Origin: an uncultured Desulfomonile sp. | Lineage (GTDB): Bacteria; Desulfobacterota; Desulfomonilia; Desulfomonilales; Desulfomonilaceae | Reading direction: 5' to 3' | Length of the DNA stretch: 64,000 nt | Assembly (NCBI GenBank): GCA_903952205.1 | Contig: CAJBEZ010000012.1 | Coordinates: 28,642 to 92,641, forward strand | In this document: piece after piece, positions 45,701 through 53,467 of the stretch | Numbering within the stretch: position 1 is the first letter of the stretch | How the letters are laid out: the number at the start of each line of letters is the position of its first letter | Made by a program: the position numbers and the translations under genes | Notes under the pieces: generated by a model | Databases searched by the model: none | What the model saw: only the letters and a program-made list of their open reading frames with translations | What the model was told of the DNA's origin: nothing

Positions 45701-47556
45701 CAAATGAAACGGGTGGTCGATATCAAAAAGATTTTGTTGATGGAAAAATAAATGTGCTTAGTTGTTCCACGACATTTGAAATGGGTGTCGATGTCGGAAG
45801 TCTAAAAGCCGTCATGTTGAGAAATGTCCCACCAACCACCAGTTCATACATCCAACGTGCAGGCAGGGCAGGGAGACGCAAAGACGGGGTCTCGATATCC
45901 CTGACTTACTGCCGAAACTTACCTCACGATCAATTCCACTTTTTTAGGCCGGACAAGATGATCCTCGGTTCAATACCAAAACCCTACATTAACATCGCCA
46001 ACATACCAATAGCCCAACGACACTGCAACTCCGCTCTGCTCGGATATTTCTTGCGTTATTGCGCTTTTGAAGAAGGAGTCTCCCTAAACGCCAAGCAGTT
46101 AGACAATCCAACATTAAGCGGTTTCTTTTTCCCCCAGGATGGCCAGCCATCCTTAGCAGACCGTTTTATCAAATGGCTAAGGTCTGAAAAACATATGCAG
46201 CAAACATCGAATCTCCTCAACTCGATAATTCCAGAAGAATCAGATCTGACGGTTGAAATAGCCTTAAGTCAATGTCAGGAGTCACTCACCTTATCAGAAG
46301 AATCGGTATTTAGGAAACATGTGCTGTCCAGTATTACACAGTTTGATCAGGAAATTGACCAGTTGCAAAAAGAGATTGCCGGAGCAGACTTCAAAAAGTG
46401 TGCTGGAATGTACAAAAGTCTGAGTTCGGCCCATAAACTAAGAGATCAATTCCAGTCCCAGAGATTGATTGATTTTCTTAGTTCAGCGTGTTGGTTGCCT
46501 AGTTATGCGTTTCCACAGGATGTTGTCAAACTCATAGTGAGACATCCGAATTATCTAAACAAAATGAGGCTTGAGAGAGATCGTGAAGTTGGTATAACCG
46601 AATACGCTCCGGGCGCTGAAATTATAGCTGACGGTCGTGTATTCGCTTCGGCGGCGCTTTGGTTGAAGTCAAAAGAGCCTGAAATTCGAATGTATGGGGC
46701 TTGTCCCAAATGTCGGACTATAGAGACGACATCTCTCTTCCAACATTCTCTCGATCAATGTGGAGTTTGTGGATATTTATTTAAGGGAAAGGATAGAGCG
46801 AGGTCCTATATCAAACCTGACGGATTTTCCACTATGGTCAACGATGAGCCCCAATATCCTAAAATGAGCCGTAGAAGGCCGCCTCGAGTCTCCGAGATCT
46901 TCTTATTAGAGGGAACGCAGGACTTTGAATATCATCGCATAAGAGGAATCCAATATGGATTCAAACAGAACGGAAAACTATTTCGCGCAAATAGAAACTA
47001 TGGATTTCAAGGTTTCGAAATCTGCACAAAATGTGGAAAAGCTGCTCATGACCAACCGGTCAAAAAGAAAAACAACAATCATGAGACTCCCTGGGGATCC
47101 AACTGCGGGGGAATATTTAAAAAAATGGACCTTGCACACGAGATAGTTACGGACATTCTTCAACTCAGATTTCAAAGTTGTAGTCCACCTGCTCCTAAAA
47201 TTGAGGATCAAGTTTTCTGGCATTCTTTTCTTTCAGCTTTTCTCAACGGATCATCTGAGGCGCTGGGAATATCCAGATCAGACATTGATGGGACCTATCA
47301 TGGATGGACATCTGATAGCCATATTGGAGAATTGGTAGTTTATGACCGGGTGCCCGGCGGAGCGGGACACATACCAAGAATAATTGAGAACTTGGATCAG
47401 GTCTTAGAAACCACCCTAGTTCGAGTCAAAGATTGCCATTGTAACGACCTGCAATCGAGTTGTTACGCTTGCCTAAGGTCATATTCGAACCAGTTTCACT
47501 GGAATTATCTAAAACGAGCCCCTATTATAAACTGGCTGGGAGCTGTCCTTGCATGA
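42706..47556 (+). CDS. DEAD/DEAH helicase with DUF1998-type C-terminal zinc domain, Hsp70-helicase operon
   Basis: 1616 residues. 'LYSHQVQALERL' (Q-like motif), Walker A 'VVATGTGSGKTECFLLPIL' (about 117-135), motif II 'VVLDEAHTYSGAQG' (near 245), 'MTSATLG', then after a long insertion with several CxxC clusters ('CAHCGSPVFPISTCVHCGLP', 'CPCCGGIKG') the second lobe 'FEMGVDVGSLKAVML' and 'QRAGRAGRRKDG' (near 1049). The C-terminal four-cysteine DUF1998/MrfA-type site is 'CHCNDLQSSCYACLRSYSNQ' near 1577. The same helicase class appears in DISARM (DrmA/DrmB), Druantia (DruE) and the repair helicase MrfA. Here it terminates the five-gene operon. Confidence 0.9.
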   Translation: MNPFIEINGVKFDKELRNVFYRYLYTSNLISDSEPELQDTFLSQLEKHFELIKGPFISCSPCYTPSFCLDELIKGRNHIKVSPDFLSFSRDQLDPTLPLYSHQVQALERLSKGRNLVVATGTGSGKTECFLLPILNDIMNDPSDGMRAIIIYPMNALANDQLDRMRKLLSAVPYITFGRYTGETPWEPLKQAEIDKLPNERMSRYEMRDNPPHILLTNFAMLEYLLLRPRDSFLFNNHKLKFVVLDEAHTYSGAQGIDIGMLMRRLQTYLYPNGDRVQFVMTSATLGNEQDSKQAIAKFAQDITGGVFSSADILEGETVNWFTNELIDKPSLLDIKQLVKSDEDSNLWTSAVMNLDAKWISNEFAKINIFSNHDNLNRNVPVTLYHALSKCRLLATIHQECLLNAITIADICERLGIVDNDENGRAINWLTTMGSYAKQSSDSSPLFPTRLHFFCRGISGASVCLNPGCTNPEKFDDAKWGAFFLEDRENCAHCGSPVFPISTCVHCGLPVVKIQVDNKQWGKPLSSSLGAKIALLTWRLDLDDDQEEDSDTDPVSLCLSCKSYSDQSVRLTCCEKSHIIGLNRIKTANDEGYLGKCPCCGGIKGSFETVLRDFRTSDEAPTAVLAEHLIRHLPPRSSEKETSSLPAYGKNLLVFSDSRQQAAFFAPYLETTTSESAFLGPLKDAIVRAETNEGEPVSVDRIAQEFVNSVTKYPFVVLKGKEEESERYEIIPTKEFKKAASADLKKEIVLRLYRDFCSSRRKKLTLQGLGIADTVIDFSPAEIEECTRDIPELFGEGTTRGQVILQALADVFLQRKAVNFNDWLYTTNLFYEGSKVNTFHHSLSGVVDGRMRIRWNPYLAPAKSLKNAIRLNRQLAILAKILQADQQKDQTLLSKLLDRIWIFFTQSVLKRYEEGPGEFRLNKDFILVTQNVEWHRCDRCGVLSSYGDLNVCLNMNCTGNLQKLHLNELIKKFELNHYRYRYNLDPLPLKVKEHTAQLTNETGGRYQKDFVDGKINVLSCSTTFEMGVDVGSLKAVMLRNVPPTTSSYIQRAGRAGRRKDGVSISLTYCRNLPHDQFHFFRPDKMILGSIPKPYINIANIPIAQRHCNSALLGYFLRYCAFEEGVSLNAKQLDNPTLSGFFFPQDGQPSLADRFIKWLRSEKHMQQTSNLLNSIIPEESDLTVEIALSQCQESLTLSEESVFRKHVLSSITQFDQEIDQLQKEIAGADFKKCAGMYKSLSSAHKLRDQFQSQRLIDFLSSACWLPSYAFPQDVVKLIVRHPNYLNKMRLERDREVGITEYAPGAEIIADGRVFASAALWLKSKEPEIRMYGACPKCRTIETTSLFQHSLDQCGVCGYLFKGKDRARSYIKPDGFSTMVNDEPQYPKMSRRRPPRVSEIFLLEGTQDFEYHRIRGIQYGFKQNGKLFRANRNYGFQGFEICTKCGKAAHDQPVKKKNNNHETPWGSNCGGIFKKMDLAHEIVTDILQLRFQSCSPPAPKIEDQVFWHSFLSAFLNGSSEALGISRSDIDGTYHGWTSDSHIGELVVYDRVPGGAGHIPRIIENLDQVLETTLVRVKDCHCNDLQSSCYACLRSYSNQFHWNYLKRAPIINWLGAVLA

Positions 47557-47853
47557 ATCCTGCAGCCTTTTATTTTCTGAATTGAACAAGGGAAAATACA
47601 GGATGCAAGACTTTTTCCGGAAGTCGTCCCGGAAAAGAAAATTGAAATAGTCCTTATCGCTGAACAGGCTTCATTGATCCATGTGGATGGCTTACTTGAC
47701 TACAAAAAATAAATCTCTTTGAGGACACCGCTACAACTCCTGTCCATCAAGGCCCAGGAGGATCATTCAGAAAGTCTAATCACATGGCCTGATGGCTACG
47801 CATAGCTGCCACAACAAATCAATTCTCAGAAATTAATTAAACTTTTTTTGTAA
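47557..47853. other. Intergenic remnant region with a possible uracil-DNA-glycosylase-like fragment
   Basis: Frame 47602-47712 (+) reads 'DARLFPEVVPEKKIEIVLIAEQA', reminiscent of the N-terminal part of some uracil-DNA glycosylase-family proteins, but has no start codon and ends after 36 codons. It is probably a decayed gene end. Nothing else is supported before copy g. Confidence 0.3.
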
Positions 47854-47889
47854 CGTGTGTCCCCATTTGACACACTTGGGGTGGATAAT
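47854..47889 (+). promoter_or_regulatory. Shared dyad/promoter-like element, copy g
   Basis: GTGTGTC-N7-GACACAC with TTGACA, 11 nt, GATAAT; the closest match to copy f (34262). It precedes a cluster of three small ORFs (47985-48407). Confidence 0.65.
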
Positions 47890-47984
47890 CTGGATTCATG
47901 AAGCTGAGGGAGCCTGGCGATGGTTCACAGATTACGGATTTTTTACGGCATGAAATGCCCTCTAGCCAGCAAAGGAGGTTGGAA

Positions 47985-48191
47985 ATGACAATCAAAAACC
48001 TGTTCAATGCGTTTCTTGACGCGCAGGAACATCCGTTTAGTGTTGAGGAACGTTTCTTAAAGCTCCCCTGGAATGATCAACAGCGCATTTTAAATGTCGC
48101 CATTGGTCTCATGATTGTAAAACCCCGTATGACAGATTTTCTGTTGCAGAAGGCATCGCGGAATTTCTGTCAAAATTTACCGGAATGTTAA
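47985..48191 (+). CDS. Small hypothetical protein downstream of copy g
   Basis: 68 residues from the ATG at 47985 (AAAGGAGGTTGG upstream; the frame is open to 47898 but that start lacks a ribosome site). MTIKNLFNAFLDAQEHPFSV, then 'RFLKLPWNDQQRILNVAIGL', helical and soluble-looking. No family recognised. Its stop overlaps the start of the next mini-gene, so the ORFs are coupled. Confidence 0.5.
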   Translation: MTIKNLFNAFLDAQEHPFSVEERFLKLPWNDQQRILNVAIGLMIVKPRMTDFLLQKASRNFCQNLPEC

Positions 48192-48280
48192 AGGGAACCA
48201 CTGCTCTATTCTTCGTAATCTGGATCGTGTGGAGCATAATTGGGCTGATAACCAATTACGGGCGTGGATGGGATGATTGA
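48185..48280 (+). CDS. Membrane mini-protein ending RGWDD, copy 2
   Basis: 31 residues, MLKGTTALFFVIWIVWSIIG then LITNYGRGWDD. The last 21 residues match the mini-protein at 35831 exactly, and the underlying DNA is almost identical, although the upstream halves differ. The conserved 3' half in two unrelated contexts, each downstream of a copy of the same promoter-like element, argues that it is a functional peptide or a recently moved cassette. Confidence 0.55.
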   Translation: MLKGTTALFFVIWIVWSIIGLITNYGRGWDD

Positions 48281-48407
48281 GGGGTTGTTTAAATTCTTGA
48301 CTGATCTTTATATGAGAACGGGGTTCAAGAATGTGCGGTTTTCTATAGTAGATTTTTATGATGGACGTGGTGCTGTTGATGACAATTTCTGGATTAGAGT
48401 CATTTGA
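48273..48407 (+). CDS. Possible small ORF overlapping the mini-protein (tentative)
   Basis: 44 residues, MIEGLFKFLTDLYMRTGFKN then 'VRFSIVDFYDGRGAVDDNFWIRVI'. It starts inside the preceding gene (ATGATTGA overlap) and has no distinct ribosome site. No homology is recognised; it is kept because of the overlap pattern typical of coupled genes. Confidence 0.35.
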   Translation: MIEGLFKFLTDLYMRTGFKNVRFSIVDFYDGRGAVDDNFWIRVI

Positions 48408-48697
48408 GGATCATAAGCTGTCATTTATATTCACTCACAAAGATGCGCACTATCGAACACAGTTTTGCTTTACAGCGGTTACGGTAAATGTTAGCTATAA
48501 ATAGGGAAATTTACAAATCACTGTCATTAATATTTGATCGTCCGACAGGGGGACAACTTTATGAAATGCTTTTGGGGACAATTTTTATTTTTGTGCAAGA
48601 TGTGGCCAGAAAACTCTTGAACTCTTAACTACATTTTCAAACTTAATTCGGGTTAGCTTGTATTATCAGACGGTTACCTGATTACGAGGGGACGCAA
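48408..48697. other. AT-rich region upstream of the CRISPR-Cas operon
   Basis: No gene or dyad element seen. The promoter of the cas6-csm operon is expected here; no confident -35/-10 was identified. Confidence 0.4.
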
Positions 48698-49627
48698 GTG
48701 CTTTTTGGCAAGTACGATTTCCATTCTGTTTTCACTGGTGACGCGGTTTTGCCGCCCTACAAGGGGTCGACATTTAGAGGGGCGTTCGGGGTTGCGTTAA
48801 AAAGGGTGACATGCGCTCTAAAGCAGAGGGATTGCTCTGGCTGCCCTCTCACACATCGTTGCGTTTATTTCCAGGTCTTCGAAAACTCTTCGACCGATGG
48901 GGTTGGAAGAAACACGAACACACCCCACCCTTTTGTGATCGAACCCCCAGAAACCAAAAACCAACTTTTTTATGAAGGGGATGAGTTCAATTTCTCTTTG
49001 CTGCTCTTTGGTTTAGCCAACAGTTACCTACCCTATTTCGTGTACGCTTTCGAGGAGATGGGCAGTGTAGGTCTGGGCAAGCACATCGAAGGGAAGCGCC
49101 CTGGTTTTAATCTGAAACGAGTCAATTCAAATAGTAAGGAAGTGTACAATAGCGCAGACCGTAATGTAGTTACGGGATCAGAAATCGAACTGCCTTTTGA
49201 CCACGATCCTATAAATGATGACGGGGATATTGAATTATCGATCAAGCTCGAAACGCCCTTACGTCTCAAATTTGAAAACAGCTTAAATGCCGAATTACCT
49301 TTTCACGTTTTGGTTCGCGCGATGCTGCGTCGCATCGCCTCACTTAATGAACACTTCAGTTCAGGGGAGCCGCCCCTGGACTATAAAGGACTCGTGAACA
49401 GGGCGCTGCAAATCACCACATTTAAATCATCGATTCGGTGGCTTGACTGGACACGGTTTTCAAACCGTCAACAGTCGAGAATGCAGTTCGGAGGACTTGT
49501 CGGTGAAGTCACCTACAGTGGGCGGCTTTCGGAATTCATATCTTTGGTCAAATATTGTGAAATTGTTCATTTAGGCAAGGCTACAACTTTCGGGTTGGGG
49601 AAGATAAGGCTGCTCAATTATACGTGA
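48698..49627 (+). CDS. cas6: Cas6 crRNA-processing endoribonuclease (RAMP)
   Basis: 309 residues, GTG start after GAGGGG. The N-terminal 'LPPYKGSTFRGAFGVALKR' and Cys-rich loop 'CSGCPLTHRCVYF', plus the C-terminal Gly-rich loop 'HLGKATTFGLGKIRLL', fit the PF10040-type Cas6 used by type III systems. It cuts the repeat of the pre-crRNA, leaving the 8-nt 5' tag. It is first gene of the type III-A locus, 84 bp before cas10, and presumably transcribed with it. Confidence 0.9.
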   Translation: MLFGKYDFHSVFTGDAVLPPYKGSTFRGAFGVALKRVTCALKQRDCSGCPLTHRCVYFQVFENSSTDGVGRNTNTPHPFVIEPPETKNQLFYEGDEFNFSLLLFGLANSYLPYFVYAFEEMGSVGLGKHIEGKRPGFNLKRVNSNSKEVYNSADRNVVTGSEIELPFDHDPINDDGDIELSIKLETPLRLKFENSLNAELPFHVLVRAMLRRIASLNEHFSSGEPPLDYKGLVNRALQITTFKSSIRWLDWTRFSNRQQSRMQFGGLVGEVTYSGRLSEFISLVKYCEIVHLGKATTFGLGKIRLLNYT

Positions 49628-49711
49628 AAGATAATTCAAAGTATCGGTCAATTTGTAATCTTTGGGCTTTAAGCCGACACAGATCAATTGTTTGTGATGA
49701 AAGGAGGATTA

Positions 49712-52327
49712 ATGGTTGACACTACGTTAAAGGTCCAAATATCCGGGTTCGAACACGATGTTGGAAAGATACCCGGAAAGGAGGATCTAGAACTTGGAGA
49801 AGAGTATATCAGCAGGAATCAGGACATTTATCAGCCCAGTTTCGATGGACGTTTTTCCCACGTCCACGGCCTTTATACCGCAGCTTTTTTAGAGGAATTC
49901 GCTGATGTTTTACCACGGCAGTTCAATGAACCGGGCTGGGGAGAAGGTGATTCGTTTATAAATCTTGCTGCGTGCCATCACAAACCGGAGACCCCAATGC
50001 AGTGGATTATCACGGTCGCTGACAGGATAAGCGCTGGTTGGGATCGAGCAAGTTTTGATACCAAACATGATGCAAAAATCGCCGTCAAGGAATACCAAAA
50101 AACCCGGTTATTCTCTTTGTTTGAAAGACTTAATCCAGATGAAGAAACAAGTAAACCGGAAAATAAAGCGGAATATGCCTACGAGCTTAAGCCACTTTCC
50201 CCGGAAACCATCTTCCCCAAGAAATTGGAGACTATCAAACCACTAAGCACGGATCAAGCCCGTAGCGAATATTCAGAGTTGTTTAAACAATTCTGCTCAC
50301 AACTCGGCAACCTGGCGCATCGTAAAGAGAACCTCGAACTCTGGTTTGAGCATTTTGACAGTCTGTTTCTAATTTATTTCTCGTCCGTACCGGCTGCCCG
50401 TGCAGGGGAAATTATTCCTGATGTTTCTCTTTATGATCATAGTAAGGGCGTAGCCGCATTATCAGGGGCCCTCTATCTTTACCATCGTGCCACAAATACT
50501 TTGACAGAAGAAGCCGTTAGGGATCTGAACTTGAAGAAATTCCTGCTTATCGAGGGGGACTTTTTCGGAATCCAGGATTTTATTTTCAAGACATCCGGTG
50601 ATCTTAGAAAACTGCGATCCAAGCTGCTTCGCGGGCGATCTTTCGCTGTTTCTCTGTTTTCCGAGCTTGCAGCAGACATGATATGCCGTGAAATTGGCCT
50701 ATCGTTTGCTTCAGTGGTCCTGAACGCTGCGGGCAAATTCACGATCATAGCTCCGAACGTAGATCAATCCCAAAAAGCTGTGGAGAAAGTCGAAAAAGAA
50801 GTTAATCAATGGCTCATGAAGTTTACTTATGGCCAGAACACATTTGGTTTGGCCACCTGCGAAGCGTCTGGGGCCGAATTCCTGGAAGGCGGATTTGTTA
50901 AACTGAAATCCAAACTTCAAGCGAAAATGGAGCTCAAGAAATTGAATCGAATCGACCTCGGAGTTTCTGGCGGGCTTGTCGCCGACTATCTGGATTCGTT
51001 CAATAATGAACTCGAACCCGCCCTCTGTCCTCTCTGTGGCAGGAGGCCCTCCAAGCCGAATGCCTCAACAGATGACTTGCTCGGGGACATTCCTTCGGCA
51101 TGCGAAATTTGTAGGGACCACGTATACTTTGGAACCAATTTGGTCAAAAAACCGAGGGTCGCCATTTATGATTCGCTTACAACGTCCTTCGACAGAAAAA
51201 ATGGCTTGCTTCAGCCTATTTTTGGTCGTTATCAGGTTTCTTTCGTTGAAAAAGGCAATCTGCTACCGCAGCAAGCGGCGAATGGAAGCCTACTAAGATT
51301 CTGGGATATTGACCCTGATTTGGGGCAACAATCGAAGCGCGAGATTACAACCAAATTTATCAATGGATATGTTCCCGTTTTTACCGAAGAAGACAAGTAT
51401 CGGGATCAATATTTAGCCGGAGAGAAATCGGAATCCCACACGACGGAAAAGATAGACCAGATTGATACCGATTCACCGAAGACCTTCGGTCATATCGCTG
51501 ATATGGCGCTTAACCCAGTGGGTTCCAAGAACGAGATTTTTAAGGGAGTGTCTGCACTGGGCGCCCTTAAGGCTGATGTAGACAATTTGGGAGCGTTGAT
51601 GGCGTTTGGACTCCCGGAGAAAGAGTTAACACTGTCACGACTAGCCACGTTGAGCAGGCAAATCAACTTCTATTTCAGCATTTATCTTCCTCATACACTT
51701 CGGTCCACTCCGGCTCTTAACGATGTCTACACCGTATTTGCCGGGGGAGATGACCTCTTCGTGATTGGCCCGTGGAATAGAACAATAGATTTGGCTCGTG
51801 AATTATCAACTTCCTTTAGGGATTATGTGTGCCACAATCCAAAAATCACATTTTCGGCCGGTTACATGATCCAAAAGCCAAATGCGCCAGTGGATAAGAT
51901 AGCAGAGCAAGTTGAACACGCTTTGGCGCAGTCAAAGGACTTGGGCCGCAATAGATTGACGATTTTTGCTCAGCCAATAACATGGAGCAATTTTGCGGAA
52001 ACAGACAGGATAAAAAAGACGATTGCTGACTGGTACGAGAATCAGTGGATAAACAACGCCATGCTCTACCGGCTCAATGGGCTGATAGACATGGCCGAAA
52101 AAGAGAGCCACCTCGGAGATGGTATTGTTGCGATGTCAGACATGGATTGCGTGAAATGGCGATCCTATCTGGCTTACACATGCGAACGCAATGTCGCAAA
52201 AGTTGTTAGCGGTGACAAACGTAAAGCCATTGTGCAAGAAGTCCATCAGGAGATTGCTTTTTGGCTTACGAATTATGGGGCTCGTTTACGGATTCCTCTT
52301 TGGGAAATTCTTTATAACATGCGGTAG
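49712..52327 (+). CDS. csm1: Cas10/Csm1, type III-A signature subunit with intact HD and GGDD
   Basis: 871 residues from the ATG at 49712, chosen because AAAGGAGGA lies just before it (the frame extends a little further). HD nuclease domain: 'GFEHDVGKIPGK' (H15-D16) and 'ACHHKPETP...VADRISAGW'. A zinc knuckle 'CPLCGRRPSK...CEICRDH' lies near 440-475. Palm/cyclase motif 'VFAGGDDLFVIGP' is at about 676-688, complete. Both single-stranded DNA cutting and cyclic oligoadenylate synthesis on target RNA binding are therefore expected. It is followed 10 bp later by csm2. Confidence 0.97.
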   Translation: MVDTTLKVQISGFEHDVGKIPGKEDLELGEEYISRNQDIYQPSFDGRFSHVHGLYTAAFLEEFADVLPRQFNEPGWGEGDSFINLAACHHKPETPMQWIITVADRISAGWDRASFDTKHDAKIAVKEYQKTRLFSLFERLNPDEETSKPENKAEYAYELKPLSPETIFPKKLETIKPLSTDQARSEYSELFKQFCSQLGNLAHRKENLELWFEHFDSLFLIYFSSVPAARAGEIIPDVSLYDHSKGVAALSGALYLYHRATNTLTEEAVRDLNLKKFLLIEGDFFGIQDFIFKTSGDLRKLRSKLLRGRSFAVSLFSELAADMICREIGLSFASVVLNAAGKFTIIAPNVDQSQKAVEKVEKEVNQWLMKFTYGQNTFGLATCEASGAEFLEGGFVKLKSKLQAKMELKKLNRIDLGVSGGLVADYLDSFNNELEPALCPLCGRRPSKPNASTDDLLGDIPSACEICRDHVYFGTNLVKKPRVAIYDSLTTSFDRKNGLLQPIFGRYQVSFVEKGNLLPQQAANGSLLRFWDIDPDLGQQSKREITTKFINGYVPVFTEEDKYRDQYLAGEKSESHTTEKIDQIDTDSPKTFGHIADMALNPVGSKNEIFKGVSALGALKADVDNLGALMAFGLPEKELTLSRLATLSRQINFYFSIYLPHTLRSTPALNDVYTVFAGGDDLFVIGPWNRTIDLARELSTSFRDYVCHNPKITFSAGYMIQKPNAPVDKIAEQVEHALAQSKDLGRNRLTIFAQPITWSNFAETDRIKKTIADWYENQWINNAMLYRLNGLIDMAEKESHLGDGIVAMSDMDCVKWRSYLAYTCERNVAKVVSGDKRKAIVQEVHQEIAFWLTNYGARLRIPLWEILYNMR

Positions 52328-52337
52328 GAGGTTTGGA

Positions 52338-52739
52338 ATGGAAAAGATCACTTTTATGAAACCAGATGGTTCCCTGGATGCAATACTATATTCAAAAATC
52401 GCAGAAGAAATGGCGGTCACTTTAGGGTTACCACACAAGGAAAACCGGAACACTAAGTTCGACAGGCGATCGCAGATCAGAAAATTCTACGACGAGGTAA
52501 ATCGTTTGCAGACCATCGTTGATGGAGATAGATCTAAATGGAAGATCGTAGAACCCCAATTACACATGCTAGTTGCCAAGACTGCTTATGCTGAAGGTAG
52601 AGGGCTTGTATCAAGGGATTTTTCAAAATTCATCAGGGAATCTATAGAGCAAACGGACAACCCTGACAACCTAAGAATATTCGGTAACTTTTTTGAAGCA
52701 TTCATGGGCTTTTACAAACTTCATGGACCAACTAACTAA
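52338..52739 (+). CDS. csm2: Csm2 small subunit
   Basis: 133 residues from the ATG at 52338 (TAGGAGG upstream); a longer frame inside cas10 is not credible. All-helical, with 'RSQIRKFYDEVNRL' and the C-terminal 'NLRIFGNFFEAFMGFYKLHG' typical of Csm2. It forms the inner filament of the Csm effector complex. It lies between cas10 and csm3 in canonical order. Confidence 0.92.
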   Translation: MEKITFMKPDGSLDAILYSKIAEEMAVTLGLPHKENRNTKFDRRSQIRKFYDEVNRLQTIVDGDRSKWKIVEPQLHMLVAKTAYAEGRGLVSRDFSKFIRESIEQTDNPDNLRIFGNFFEAFMGFYKLHGPTN

Positions 52740-52755
52740 CAAGGGGGTTAAAAAC

Positions 52756-53463
52756 GTGAAACTTACATCTATAACTGAAATTAAGGGCGCTATCGTGCTG
52801 AAAAGCGGACTTCATATAGGCGCTGGTGACATGGAAATGAAAATTGGCGGGGTTGACAACGCCGTCATAAAACACCCGCACAATCAAACACCTTATATTC
52901 CCGGCTCTTCTATCAAGGGGAAGGTGCGTTCTTTGCTGGAGATGAGGAGTGGTTTGATGGGCCGCACAGGGGGTAAGCCTGTCTCGGTAAAGATACTAAG
53001 CGATCTCAACGGCAGCCAAAAAGACGAGTGCGAGAAAATCCTCAAACTGTTTGGATGCAGTGGAGCGGATTCGGATGAAACCGAAAAAATCGGACCAACG
53101 AGGGTTTCATTTGCTGATTGCCCTATGAACAGGAAGTGGGTTGAAAATTGTGCTCTTCGGAACCTGCCACTTACTGAAGTCAAGTCTGAGAACTCTATTA
53201 ACAGAATCAAAGGAACCGCAGAAAATCCAAGATTCACAGAAAGAGTGCCTGCGGACGCAAAATTTGATTTCGCAGTGACCCTTAAAAATTTGGGTGAAGA
53301 AGCCGATCTTCTGGATTATCTGCTTGAGGGTCTAAAATTGTTGGAGCTAGACGCCATAGGCGGTAGCGGAAGCCGTGGATATGGTCGAATTGCATTTCAG
53401 TTCGACGATGATGAAATACGGCAAAAATTCGAGAGCCTGACACCCTTCAAAAAGGAGGGATGA
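52756..53463 (+). CDS. csm3: Csm3 RAMP backbone subunit (target-RNA nuclease)
   Basis: 235 residues from the GTG at 52756, because 'MKLTSITEIKGAIVLKSGLH' is the standard N-terminus and AAGGGGG precedes it. 'PYIPGSSIKGKVRSLLEMRSG' and the Gly-rich loop 'DAIGGSGSRGYGRIAF' are hallmark RAMP motifs. The aspartate in 'HIGAGDMEMKIGGVDNAV' is the expected catalytic residue region (known for the family: D33). It assembles along the crRNA and cuts target RNA at 6-nt intervals. Confidence 0.95.
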   Translation: MKLTSITEIKGAIVLKSGLHIGAGDMEMKIGGVDNAVIKHPHNQTPYIPGSSIKGKVRSLLEMRSGLMGRTGGKPVSVKILSDLNGSQKDECEKILKLFGCSGADSDETEKIGPTRVSFADCPMNRKWVENCALRNLPLTEVKSENSINRIKGTAENPRFTERVPADAKFDFAVTLKNLGEEADLLDYLLEGLKLLELDAIGGSGSRGYGRIAFQFDDDEIRQKFESLTPFKKEG

Positions 53464-53467
53464 CATA

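Noticed and set aside
36304..47556. Assigning the Hsp70-helicase operon to DISARM, Druantia or Dpd
   Set aside because: It has a DUF1998-type helicase in common with them but lacks a PLD protein, methyltransferase, DUF4338 protein or tgt-like DpdA, and those systems have no Hsp70.
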